From NCBI RefSeq assembly GCF_032854445.1, contig NW_027018181.1, forward strand, positions 1 to 63,368: 63,368 nt of DNA. Direction: 5' to 3'. This document shows, piece after piece, positions 37,323 to 50,529 of the stretch; position 1 is the stretch's first letter; every line of letters starts with the position of its first letter. The notes beneath the pieces were generated by a model. It searched no databases, was not told where the DNA came from, and worked only from the letters and a program-made list of their open reading frames with translations. Both the position numbers and the translations under genes were made by a program. The DNA comes from Liolophura sinensis. Lineage: Eukaryota; Mollusca; Polyplacophora; Chitonida; Chitonidae.

Positions 37323-40074
37323 TCTTTGGGCCAAGCCCATTTAACTCACCCAGCAAATGTCTTACTTCTAAGTCGAAGACAAACTCAATGTCTTTATCTA
37401 CATGTAGAAAAAACCACACCATTTGTATATAAAAAAAACACAAGGTACTTGATACAGTCCGCTGTAAAAAGTACAATTGAACACTGACCCACATCAATAA
37501 GGTGCCAAAAGATGCGCAATTGGGCCAGGCATCTCCAGCTGTTGAAAAATTGCAAATTTCCTTGGTTTCCATGGAGTAAGAGCAGTTGCTGGGCACGTGA
37601 TCTTGACATCAATTATTATTCATTTGTGGCTACAGCCAAAAGTATTGGTCGGAGAGCAACGTGGTTTGCACCATTCGATTTCTCGTCAAAAAATACGTCG
37701 GAATAGCCTCTTACCACCAGAATTGGAACAGTTTTTCCACTTTTGGATTTTTGCCTGGTATTTTTTCTAATTGAAATCGGCTACATTAACTATGTACAAT
37801 CGCGACTGGTCATTACTATATTCAACTTTTCATTATAAGTTATGTGCCCTTCGGTAGCCCAGACGACGTCAAATCTTTGGGCCAAGCCCATTTAACTCAC
37901 CCAGCAAATGTCTTACTTCTAAGTCGAAGACAAACTCAATGTCTTTATCTACATGTAGAAAAACCACACCATTTGTATATAAAAAAAACACAAGGTACTT
38001 GATACAGTCCGCTGTAAAAAGTACAATTGAACACTGACCCACATCAATAAGGTGCCAAAAGATGCGCAATTGGGCCAGGCATCTCCAGCTGTTGAAAAAT
38101 TGCAAATTTCCTTGGTTTCCATGGAGTAAGAGCAGTTGCTGGGCACGTGATCTTGACATCAATGATTATTCATTTGTGGCTACAGCCAAAAGTATTGGTC
38201 GGAGAGCAACGTGGTTTGCACCATTCGATTTCTCGTCAAAAAATACGTCGGAATAGCCTCTTACCACCAGAATTGGAACAGTTTTTCCACTTTTGGATTT
38301 TTGCCTGGTATTTTTTCTAATTGAAATCGGCTACATTAACTATGTACAATCGCGACTGGTCATTACTATATTCAACTTTTCATTATAAGTTATGTGCCCT
38401 TCGGTAGCCCAGACGACGTCAAATCTTTGGGCCAAGCCCATTTAACTCACCCAGGAAATGTCTTACTTCTAAGTCGAAGACAAACTCAATGTCTTTATCT
38501 ACATGTAGAAAAACCACACCATTTGTATATAAAAAAAACACAAGGTACTTGATACAGTCCGCTGTAAAAAGTACAATTGAACACTGACCCACATCAATAA
38601 GGTGCCAAAAGATGCGCAATTGGGCCAGGCATCTCCAGCTGTTGAAAATTGCAAATTTCCTTGGTTTCCATGGAGTAAGAGCCGTTGCTGGGCACGTGAT
38701 CTTGACATCAATGATTATTCATTTGTGGCTACAGCCAAAAGTATTGGTCGGAGAGCAACGTGGTTTGCACCATTCGATTTCTCGTCGAAAAATACGTCGG
38801 ATTAGCCTCTTACCAGCAGCATTGGAACAGTTTTTCCACTTTTGGATTTTTTGCCAGGTCTTTTTTTCTAATTGAAATCGGCTACATTAACTATGTACAA
38901 TCGCGACTGGTCATTACTATATTCAACTTTTCATTATAAGTTATGTGCCCTTCGGTAGCCCAGACGACGTCAAATCTTTGGGCCAAGCCCATTTAACTCA
39001 CCCAGCAAATGTCTTACTTCTAAGTCGAAGACAAACTCAATGTCTTTATCTACATGTAGAAAAACCACACCATTTGTATATAAAAAAAACACAAGGTACT
39101 TGATACAGTCCGCTGTAAAAAGTACAATTGAACACTGACCCACATCAATAAGGTGCCAAAATATGCGCAATTGGGCCAGACATTTCCAGCTGTTGAAAAA
39201 TTGCAAATTTCCTTGGTTTCCATGGAGTAAGAGCCGTTGCTGGGCACGTGATCTTGACATCAATGATTATTCATTTGTGGCTACAGCCAAAAGTATTGGT
39301 CGGAGAGCAACGCGGTTTGCACCATTCGATTTCTCGTCAAAAAATACGTCGGATTAGCCTCTTACCAGCAGCATTGGAACAGTTTTTCCACTTTTGGATT
39401 TTTGCCAGGTCTTTTTGCTAATTGAAATCGGCTACATTAACTATGTACAATCGCGACTGGTCATTACTATATTCAACTTTTCATTATAAGTTATGTGGCC
39501 TTCGGTAGCCCAGACGACGTCAAATCTTTGGGCCAAGCCCATTTAACTCACCCAGCAAATGTCTTACTTCTAAGTCGAAGACAAACTCAATGTCTTTATC
39601 TACATGTAGAAAAACCACACCATTTGTATATAAAAAAAACACAAGGTACTTGATACAGTCCGCTGTAAAAAGTACAATTGAACACTGACCCACATCAATA
39701 AGGTGCCAAAAGATGCGCAATTGGGCCAGGCATCTCCAGCTGTTGAAAAATTGCAAATTTCCTTGGTTTCCATGGAGTAAGAGCCGTTGATGGGCACGTG
39801 ATCTTGACATCAATGATTATTCATTTGTGGCTACAGCCAAAAGTATTGGTTGGAGAGCAACGCGGTTTGCACCATTCGATTTCTCGTCAAAAAATACGTC
39901 GGATTAGCCTCTTACCAGCAGCATTGGAACAGTTTTTCTACTTTTGGATTTTTGCCTGATCTTTTTGCTAACTGAAATCGGCTACATTAACTATGTACAA
40001 TCGCGACTGGTCATTACTATATTCAACTTTTCATTATAAGTTATGTGCCCTTCGGTAGCCCAGACGACGTCAAA
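37323..40074 (+). repeat. Five-unit block, second copy (M69-M73)
   Basis: Units start at 37323, 37874, 38424, 38975 and 39525 and repeat the marker order of 34570-37322. Its last unit retains the ancestral tail (GCCTGATC, GCTAACTGAAATCGG) also seen at 19160 in copy A. A few homopolymer differences (GTTGAAAATTGC at 38641, GGATTTTTTGCC near 38845) separate it from the first copy. Confidence 0.9.
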
Positions 40075-41177
40075 TCTTTGGGCCAAGCCCATTTAACTCA
40101 CCCAGCAAATGTCTTACTTCTAAGTCGAAGACAAACTCAATGTCTTTATCTACATATAGAAAAACCACACCATTTGTATATGAAAAAAACACAAGGTACT
40201 TGATACAGTCCGCTGTAAAAAGTACAATTGAACACTGACCCACATCAATAAGGTGCCAAAAGATGCGCAATTGGGTTAGGCATCTCCAGCTGTTGAAAAA
40301 TTGCAAATTTCCTTGGTTTCCATGGAGTAAGAGCCGTTGCTGGGCACGTGATCTTGACATCAATGATTATTCATTTGTGGCTACAGCCAAAAGTATTGGT
40401 CGGAGAGCAACGCGGTTTGCACCATTCGATTTCTCGTCAAAAAATACGTCGGATTAGCCTCTTACCAGCAGCATTGGAACAGTTTTTCCACTTTTGGATT
40501 TTTGCCTGGTATTTTGTCTAATTGAAATCGGCTACATTAACTATGTACAATCGCGACTGGTCATTACTATATTCAACTTTTCATTATAAGTTATGTGCCC
40601 TTCGGTAGCCCAGACGACGTCAAATCTTTGGGCCAAGCCCATTTAACTCACCCAGCAAATGTCTTACTTCTAAGTCGAAGACAAACTCAATGTCTTTATC
40701 TACATGTAGAAAAACCACACCATTTGTATATAAAAAAACACAAGGTACTTGATACAGTCCGCTGTAAAAAGTACAATTGAACACTGACCCACATCAATAA
40801 GGTGCCAAAAGATGCGCAATTGGGCCAGGCATCTCCAGCTGTTGAAAAATTGCAAATTTCCTTGGTTTCCATGGGAGTAAGAGCCGTTGCTGGGCACGTG
40901 ATCTTGACATCAATGATTATTCATTTGTGGCTACAGCCAAAAGTATTGGTCGGAGAGCAACGTGGTTTGCACCATTCAATTTCTCGTCAAAAAATACGTC
41001 GGATTAGCCTCTTACCAGCAGCATTGGAACAGTTTTTCCACTTTTGGATTTTTTGCCAGGTCTTTTTTTCTAATTGAAATCGGCTACATTAACTATGTAC
41101 AATCGCGACTGGTCATTACTATATTCAACTTTTCATTATAAGTTATGTGCCCTTCGGTAGCCCAGGACGACGTCAAA

Positions 41178-43928
41178 TCTTTGGGCCAAGCCCATTTAAC
41201 TCACCCAGCAAATGTCTTACTTCTAAGTCGAAGACAAACTCAATGTCTTTATCTACATGTAGAAAAACCACACCATTTGTATATAAAAAAACACAAGGTA
41301 CTTGATACAGTCCGCTGTAAAAAAGTACAATTGAACACTGACCCACATCAATAAGGTGCCAAAAGATGCGCAATTGGGCCAGGCATCTCCAGCTGTTGAA
41401 AAATTGCAAATTTCTTGGTTTCCATGGAGTAAGAGCAGTTGCTGGGCACGTGATCTTGACATCAATGATTATTCATTTGTGGCTACAGCCAAAAGTATTG
41501 GTCGGAGAGCAACGCGGTTTGCACCATTCGATTTCTCGTCAAAAAATACGTCGGATTAGCCTCTTACCAGCAGCATTGGAACAGTTTTTCTACTTTTGGA
41601 ATTTTGCCTGGTCTTTTTCCTAACTGATTTCGACTACATAAACTATGTACAATCGCGACTGGTCATTACTATATTCAACTTTTCATTATAAGTTATGTGC
41701 CCTTCGGTAGCCCAGACGACGTCAAATCTTTGGGCCAAGCCCATTTAACTCACCCAGCAAATGTCTTACTTCTAAGTCGAAGACAAACTCAATGTCTTTA
41801 TCTACATGTAGAAAAACCACACCATTTGTATATAAAAAAAACACAAGGTACTTGATACAGTCCGCTGTAAAAAGTACAATTGAACACTGACCCACATCAA
41901 TAAGGTGCCAAAAGATGCGCAATTGGGCCAGGCATCTCCAGCTGTTGAAAAATTGCAAATTTCCTTGGTTTCCATGGAGTAAGAGCAGTTGCTGGGCACG
42001 TGATCTTGACATCAATTATTATTCATTTGTGGCTACAGCCAAAAGTATTGGTCGGAGAGCAACGTGGTTTGCACCATTCGATTTCTCGTCAAAAAATACG
42101 TCGGAATAGCCTCTTACCAGCAGAATTGGAACAGTTTTTCCACTTTTGGATTTTTGCCTGGTATTTTTTCTAATTGAAATCGGCTACATTAACTATGTAC
42201 AATCGCGACTGGTCATTACTATATTCAACTTTTCATTATAAGTTATGTGCCCTTCGGTAGCCCAGACGACGTCAAATCTTTGGGCCAAGCCCATTTAACT
42301 CACCCAGCAAATGTCTTACTTCTAAGTCGAAGACAAACTCAATGTCTTTATCTACATGTAGAAAAACCACACCATTTGTATATAAAAAAAACACAAGGTA
42401 CTTGATACAGTCCGCTGTAAAAAGTACAATTGAACACTGACCCACATCAATAAGGTGCCAAAAGATGCGCAATTGGGCCAGGCATCTCCAGCTGTTGAAA
42501 AATTGCAAATTTCCTTGGTTTCCATGGAGTAAGAGCCGTTGCTGGGCACGTGATCTTGACATCAATGATTATTCATTTGTGGCTACAGCCAAAAGTATTG
42601 GTCGGAGAGCAACGTGGTTTGCACCATTCAATTTCTCGTCAAAAAATACGTCGGATTAGCCTCTTACCAGCAGCATTGGAACAGTTTTTCCACTTTTGGA
42701 TTTTTGCCAGGTCTTTTTTTCTAATTGAAATCGGCTACATTAACTATGTACAATCGCGACTGGTCATTACTATATTCAACTTTTCATTATAAGTTATGTG
42801 CCCTTCGGTAGCCCAGACGACGTCAAATCTTTGGGCCAAGCCCATTTAACTCACCCAGCAAATGTCTTACTTCTAAGTCGAAGACAAACTCAATGTCTTT
42901 ATCTACATGTAGAAAAACCACACCATTTGTATATAAAAAAAAACACAAGGTACTTGATACAGTCCGCTGTAAAAAGGACAATTGAACACTGACCCACATC
43001 AATAAGGTGCCAAAATATGCGCAATTGGGCCAGACATTTCCAGCTGTTGAAAAATTGCAAATTTCCTTGGTTTCCATGGAGTAAGAGCCGTTGCTGGGCA
43101 CGTGATCTTGACATCAATGATTATTCATTTGTGGCTACAGCCAAAAGTATTGGTCGGAGAGCAACGCGGTTTGCACCATTCGATTTCTCGTCAAAAAATA
43201 CGTCGGATTAGCCTCTTACCAGCAGCATTGGAACAGTTTTTCCACTTTTGGATTTTTGCCAGGTCTTTTTGCTAATTGAAATCGGCTACATTAACTATGT
43301 ACAATCGCGACTGGTCATTACTATATTCAACTTTTCATTATAAGTTATGTGGCCTTCGGTAGCCCAGACGACGTCAAATCTTTGGGCCAAGCCCATTTAA
43401 CTCACCCAGCAAATGTCTTACTTCTAAGTCGAAGACAAACTCAATGTCTTTATCTACATGTAGAAAAACCACACCATTTGTATATAAAAAAAACACAAGG
43501 TACTTGATACAGTCCGCTGTAAAAAGTACAATTGAACACTGACCCACATCAATAAGGTGCCAAAAGATGCGCAATTGGGCCAGGCATCTCCAGCTGTTGA
43601 AAAATTGCAAATTTCCTTGGTTTCCATGGAGTAAGAGCCGTTGATGGGCACGTGATCTTGACATCAATGACTATTCATTTGTGGCTACAGCCAAAAGTAT
43701 TGGTCGGAGAGCAACGCGGTTTGCACCATTCGATTTCTCGTCAAAAAATACGTCGGATTAGCCTCTTACCAGCAGCATTGGAACAGTTTTTCTACTTTTG
43801 GATTTTTGCCTGGTCTTTTTGCTAACTGAATTCGGCTACATTAACTATGTACAATCGCGACTGGTCATTACTATATTCAACTTTTCATTATAAGTTATGT
43901 GCCCTTCGGTAGCCCAGACGACGTCAAA
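41178..43928 (+). repeat. Second five-unit block, first copy (M76-M80)
   Basis: Units start at 41178, 41727, 42277, 42828 and 43379. Marker order: T4 tail with GGTCGGAG; CAATTATTATT with GGAATAGC; CATTCAATTT with T2; AAAAAGGAC with ATATGCG and T6; GTTGATGGG with ATTCGG tail. The unit with AAAAAGGAC (42828) has no counterpart at this position in copy A. Confidence 0.83.
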
Positions 43929-46128
43929 TCTTTGGGCCAAGCCCATTTAACTCACCCAGCAAATGTCTTACTTCTAAGTCGAAGACAAACTCAATGTCTT
44001 TATCTACATGTAGAAAAACCACACCATTTGTATATAAAAAAACACAAGGTACTTGATACAGTCCGCTGTAAAAAGTACAATTGAACACTGACCCACATCA
44101 ATAAGGTGCCAAAAGATGCGCAATTGGGCCAGGCATCTCCAGCTGTTGAGAAATTGCAAATTTCCTTGGTTTCCATGGAGTAAGAGCAGTTGCTGGGCAC
44201 GTGATCTTGACATCAATGATTATTCATTTGTGGCTACAGCCAAAAGTATTGGTCGGAGAGCAACGCGGTTTGCACCATTCGATTTCTCGTCAAAAAATAC
44301 GTCGGATTAGCCTCTTACCAGCAGCATTGGAACAGTTTTTCTACTTTTGGAATTTTGCCTGGTCTTTTTCCTAACTGATTTCGACTACATAAACTATGTA
44401 CAATCGCGACTGGTCATTACTATATTCAACTTTTCATTATAAGTTATGTGCCCTTCGGTAGCCCAGACGACGTCAAATCTTTGGGCCAAGCCCATTTAAC
44501 TCACCCAGCAAATGTCTTACTTCTAAGTCGAAGACAAACTCAATGTCTTTATCTACATGTAGAAAAACCACACCATTTGTATATAAAAAAAACACAAGGT
44601 ACTTGATACAGTCCGCTGTAAAAAGTACAATTGAACACTGACCCACATCAATAAGGTGCCAAAAGATGCGCAATTGGGCCAGGCATCTCCAGCTGTTGAA
44701 AAATTGCAAATTTCCTTGGTTTCCATGGAGTAAGAGCAGTTGCTGGGCACGTGATCTTGACATCAATTATTATTCATTTGTGGCTACAGCCAAAAGTATT
44801 GGTCGGAGAGCAACGTGGTTTGCACCATTCGATTTCTCGTCAAAAAATACGTCGGAATAGCCTCTTACCAGCAGAATTGGAACAGTTTTTCCACTTTTGG
44901 ATTTTTGCCTGGTATTTTTTCTAATTGAAATCGGCTACATTAACTATGTACAATCGCGACTGGTCATTACTATATTCAACTTTTCATTATAAGTTATGTG
45001 CCCTTCGGTAGCCCAGACGACGTCAAATCTTTGGGCCAAGCCCATTTAACTCACCCAGCAAATGTCTTACTTCTAAGTCGAAGACAAACTCAATGTCTTT
45101 ATCTACATGTAGAAAAACCACACCATTTGTATATAAAAAAAAACACAAGGTACTTGATACAGTCCGCTGTAAAAAGGACAATTGAACACTGACCCACATC
45201 AATAAGGTGCCAAAATATGCGCAATTGGGCCAGACATTTCCAGCTGTTGAAAAATTGCAAATTTCCTTGGTTTCCATGGAGTAAGAGCCGTTGCTGGGCA
45301 CGTGATCTTGACATCAATGATTATTCATTTGTGGCTACAGCCAAAAGTATTGGTCGGAGAGCAACGCGGTTTGCACCATTCGATTTCTCGTCAAAAAATA
45401 CGTCGGATTAGCCTCTTACCAGCAGCATTGGAACAGTTTTTCCACTTTTGGATTTTTGCCAGGTCTTTTTGCTAATTGAAATCGGCTACATTAACTATGT
45501 ACAATCGCGACTGGTCATTACTATATTCAACTTTTCATTATAAGTTATGTGGCCTTCGGTAGCCCAGACGACGTCAAATCTTTGGGCCAAGCCCATTTAA
45601 CTCACCCAGCAAATGTCTTACTTCTAAGTCGAAGACAAACTCAATGTCTTTATCTACATGTAGAAAAACCACACCATTTGTATATAAAAAAAACACAAGG
45701 TACTTGATACAGTCCGCTGTAAAAAGTACAATTGAACACTGACCCACATCAATAAGGTGCCAAAAGATGCGCAATTGGGCCAGGCATCTCCAGCTGTTGA
45801 AAAATTGCAAATTTCCTTGGTTTCCATGGAGTAAGAGCCGTTGATGGGCACGTGATCTTGACATCAATGATTATTCATTTGTGGCTACAGCCAAAAGTAT
45901 TGGTCGGAGAGCAACGCGGTTTGCACCATTCGATTTCTCGTCAAAAAATACGTCGGATTAGCCTCTTACCAGCAGCATTGGAACAGTTTTTCTACTTTTG
46001 GATTTTTGCCTGGTCTTTTTGCTAACTGAATTCGGCTACATTAACTATGTACAATCGCGACTGGTCATTACTATATTCAACTTTTCATTATAAGTTATGT
46101 GCCCTTCGGTAGCCCAGACGACGTCAAA
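43929..46128 (+). repeat. Second block, contracted copy (M81-M84)
   Basis: Units start at 43929, 44478, 45028 and 45579. They match 41178, 41727, 42828 and 43379 in order, lacking a partner for 42277. The left junction falls between the tail of the unit at 43379 (ATTCGG, about 43830) and the 7-A tract of the unit at 43929 (about 44036). The unit at 43929 has the private change TTGAGAAATTG. Confidence 0.82.
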
Positions 46129-47228
46129 TCTTTGGGCCAAGCCCATTTAACTCACCCAGCAAATGTCTTACTTCTAAGTCGAAGACAAACTCAATGTCTT
46201 TATCTACATGTAGAAAAACCACACCATTTGTATATGAAAAAAACACAAGGTACTTGATACAGTCCGCTGTAAAAAGTACAATTGAACACTGACCCACATC
46301 AATAAGGTGCCAAAAGATGCGCAATTGGGTTAGGCATCTCCAGCTGTTGAAAAATTGCAAATTTCCTTGGTTTCCATGGAGTAAGAGCCGTTGCTGGGCA
46401 CGTGATCTTGACATCAATGATTATTCATTTGTGGCTACAGCCAAAAGTATTGGTCGGAGAGCAACGCGGTTTGCACCATTCGATTTCTCGTCAAAAAATA
46501 CGTCGGATTAGCCTCTTACCAGCAGCATTGGAACAGTTTTTCCACTTTTGGATTTTTGCCTGGTATTTTTTCTAATTGAAATCGGCTACATTAACTATTT
46601 ACAATCGCGACTGGTCATTACTATATTCAACTTTTCATTATAAGTTATGTGCCCTTCGGTAGCCCAGACGACGTCAAATCTTTGGGCCAAGCCCATTTAA
46701 CTCACCCAGCAAATGTCTTACTTCTAAGTCGAAGACAAACTCAATGTCTTTATCTACATGTAGAAAAACCACACCATTTGTATATAAAATAAACACAAGG
46801 TACTTGATACAGTCCGCTGTAAAAAGGACAATTGAACACTGACCCACATCAATAAGGTGCCAAAATATGCGCAATTGGGCCAGACATTTCCAGCTGTTGA
46901 AAAATTGCAAATTTCCTTGGTTTCCATGGAGTAAGAGCCGTTGCTGGGAACGTGATCTTGACATCAATGATTATTCATTTGTGGCTACAGCCAAAAGTAT
47001 TGGTCGGAGAGCAACGCGATTTGCACCATTCGATTTCTCGTCAAAAAATACGTCGGATTAGCCTCTTACCAGCAGCATTGGAACAGTTTTTCCACTTTTG
47101 GATTTTTGCCAGGTCCTTTTGCTAATTGAAATCGGCTACATTAACTATGTACAATCGCGACTGGTCATTACTATATTCAACTTTTCATTATAAGTTATGT
47201 GGCCTTCGGTAGCCCAGACGACGTCAAA

Positions 47229-48329
47229 TCTTTGGGCCAAGCCCATTTAACTCACCCAGCAAATGTCTTACTTCTAAGTCGAAGACAAACTCAATGTCTT
47301 TATCTACATGTAGAAAAACCACACCATTTGTATATAAAAAAAACACAAGGTACTTGATACAGTCCGCTGTAAAAAGTACAATTGAACACTGACCCACATC
47401 AATAAGGTGCCAAAAGATGCGCAATTGGGCCAGGCATCTCCAGCTGTTGAAAAATTGCAAATTTCCTTGGTTTCCATGGAGTAAGAGCCGTTGCTGGGCA
47501 CGTGATCTTGACATCAATGATTATTCATTTGTGGCTACAGCCAAAAGTATTGGTCGGAGAGCAACGCGGTTTGCACCATTCGATTTCTCGTCAAAAAATA
47601 CGTCGGATTAGCCTCTTACCAGCAGCATTGGAACAGTTTTTCTACTTTTGGATTTTTGCCTGGTCTTTTTGCTAACTGAATTCGGCTACATTAACTATGT
47701 ACAATCGCGACTGGTCATTACTATATTCAACTTTTCATTTTAAGTTATGTGCCCTTCGGTAGCCCAGACGACGTCAAATCTTTGGGCCAAGCCCATTTAA
47801 CTCACCCAGCAAATGTCTTACTTCTAAGTCGAAGACAAACTCAATGTCTTTATCTACATGTAGAAAAACCACACCATTTGTATATAAAAAAAAACACAAG
47901 GTACTTGATACAGTCCGCTGTAAAAAGTACAATTGAACACTGACCCACATCAATAAGGTGCCAAAAGATGCGCAATTGGGCCAGGCATCTCCAGCTGTTG
48001 AAAAATTGCAAATTTCCTTGGTTTCCATGGAGTAAGAGCCGTTGCTGGGCACGTGATCTTGACATCAATGATCATTCATTTGTGTCTACAGCCAAAAGTA
48101 TTGGTCGGAGAGCAACGCGGTTTGCACCATTCGATTTCTCGTCAAAAAATACGTCGGATTAGCCTCTTACCAGCAGCATTGGAACAGTTTTTCCACTTTT
48201 GGATTTTTGCCTGGTCTTTTTGCTAATTGAAATCGGCTACATTAACTATGTACAATCGCGACTGGTCATTACTATATTCAACTTTTCATTATAAGTTATG
48301 TGGCCTTCGGTAGCCCAGACGACGTCAAA
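47229..48329 (+). repeat. Units M87-M88, transition from copy B
   Basis: M87 (47229) carries common alleles with an ATTCGG tail and the private CATTTTAAG. M88 (47779) introduces TTGTGTCTAC and a T6 tail with GCCTGG, markers of the right-hand section and absent to the left. Confidence 0.78.
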
Positions 48330-50529
48330 TCTTTGGGCCAAGCCCATTTAACTCACCCAGCAAATGTCTTACTTCTAAGTCGAAGACAAACTCAATGTCT
48401 TTATCTACATGTAGAAAAACCACACCATTTGTATATAAAAAAAACACAAGGTACTTGATACAGTCCGCTGTAAAAAGTACAATTGAACACTGACCCACAT
48501 CAATAAGGTGCCAAAAGATGCGCAATTGGGCCAGGCATTCCCAGCTGTTGAAAAATTGCAAATTTCCTTGGTTTCCATGGAGTAAGGGCCGTTGCTGGGC
48601 ACGTGATCTTGACATCAATGATTATTCATTTGTGGCTACAGCCAAAAGTATTGGTCGGAGAGCAACGCGGTTTGCACCATTCGATTTCTCGTCAAAAAAT
48701 ACGTCGGATTAGCCTCTTACCAGCAGCATTGGAACAGTTTTTCTACTTTTGGATTTTTGCCTGGTCTTTTTGCTAACTGAATTCGGCTACATTAACTATG
48801 TACAATCGCGACTGGTCATTACTATATTCAACTTTTCATTATAAGTTATGTGCCCTTCGGTAGCCCAGACGACGTCAAATCTTTGGGCCAAGCCCATTTA
48901 ACTCACCCAGCAAATGTCTTACTTCTAAGTCGAAGACAAACTCAATGTCTTTATCTACATGTAGAAAAACCACACCATTTGTATATAAAAAAAACACAAG
49001 GTACTTGATACAGTCCGCTGTAAAAAGTACAATTGAACACTGACCCACATCAATAAGGTGCCAAAAGATGCGCAATTGGGCCAGGCATCTCCAGCTGTTG
49101 AAAAATTGCAAATTTCCTTGGTTTCCATGGAGTAAGAGCCGTTGATGGGCACGTGATCTTGACATCAATGATTATTCATTTGTGGCTACAGCCAAAAGTA
49201 TTGGTCGGAGAGCAACGTGGTTTGCACCATTCGATTTCTCGTCAAAAAATACGTCGGATTAGCCTCTTACCAGCAGCATTGGAACAGTTTTTCTACTCTT
49301 GGATTTTTGCCTGGTCTTTTTGCTAACTGAATTCGGCTACATTAACTATGTACAATCGCGACTGGTCATTACTATATTCAACTTTTCATCATAAGTTATG
49401 TGGCCTTCGGTAGCCCAGACGACGTCAAATCTTTGGGCCAAGCCCATTTAACTCACCCAGCAAATGTCTTACTTCTAAGTCGAAGACAAACTCAATGTCT
49501 TTATCTACATGTAGAAAAACCACACCATTTGTATATAAAAAAAACACAAGGTACTTGATACAGTCCGCTGTAAAAAGTACAATTGAACACTGACCCACAT
49601 CAATAAGGTGCCAAAAGATGCGCAATTGGGCCAGGCATTCCCAGCTGTTGAAAAATTGCAAATTTCCTTGGTTTCCATGGAGTAAGGGCCGTTGCTGGGC
49701 ACGTGATCTTGACATCAATGATTATTCATTTGTGGCTACAGCCAAAAGTATTGGTCGGAGAGCAACGCGGTTTGCACCATTCGATTTCTCGTCAAAAAAT
49801 ACGTCGGATTAGCCTCTTACCAGCAGCATTGGAACAGTTTTTCTACTTTTGGATTTTTGCCTGGTCTTTTTGCTAACTGAATTCGGCTACATTAACTATG
49901 TACAATCGCGACTGGTCATTACTATATTCAACTTTTCATTATAAGTTATGTGCCCTTCGGTAGCCCAGACGACGTCAAATCTTTGGGCCAAGCCCATTTA
50001 ACTCACCCAGCAAATGTCTTACTTCTCAGTCGAAGCCAAACTCAATGTCTTTATCTACATGTAGAAAAACCACACCATTTGTATATAAAAAAAACACAAG
50101 GTACTTGATACAGTCCGCTGTAAAAAGTACAATTGAACACTGACCCACATCAATAAGGTACCAAAAGATGCGCAATTGGGCCAGGCATCTCCAGCTGTTG
50201 AAAAATTGCAAATTTCCTTGGTTTCCATGGAGTAAGAGCCGTTGATGGGCACGTGATCTTGACATCAATGATTATTCATTTGTGGCTACAGCCAAAAGTA
50301 TTGGTCGGAGAGCAACGTGGTTTGCACCATTCGATTTCTCGTCAAAAAATACGTCGGATTAGCCTCTTACCAGCAGCATTGGAACAGTTTTTCTACTCTT
50401 GGATTTTTGCCTGGTCTTTTTGCTAACTGAATTCGGCTACATTAACTATGTACAATCGCGACTGGTCATTACTATATTCAACTTTTCATTATAAGTTATG
50501 TGCCCTTCGGTAGCCCAGACGACGTCAAA
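48330..50529 (+). repeat. Dimeric pattern, two ~1.1-kb repeats (M89-M92)
   Basis: Units at 48330 and 49430 have GGCATTCCC with GGGCCGTTGCT. Units at 48880 and 49980 have GTTGATGGG, CGTGG and TTCTACTCTTGG. The period is 1100 bp. The unit at 49980 additionally carries CTTCTCAGTCGAAGCC and GGTACC, which the unit at 48880 lacks. Confidence 0.85.

Larger units (their letters stand above)
31269..47228 (+). repeat. Ordered block, copy B (M58-M86, 29 units)
   Basis: This block repeats the marker order of copy A but is 11 units longer. The excess is explained by one extra T4-type unit (four at 32370-34569 instead of three), a five-unit tandem duplication (34570-37322 copied to 37323-40074), and five further units in 41178-46128. 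Apart from these, corresponding units differ by few bases. Either copy B expanded after the duplication or copy A contracted; the chimeric unit at 36771 favours expansion of copy B. Confidence 0.87.
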
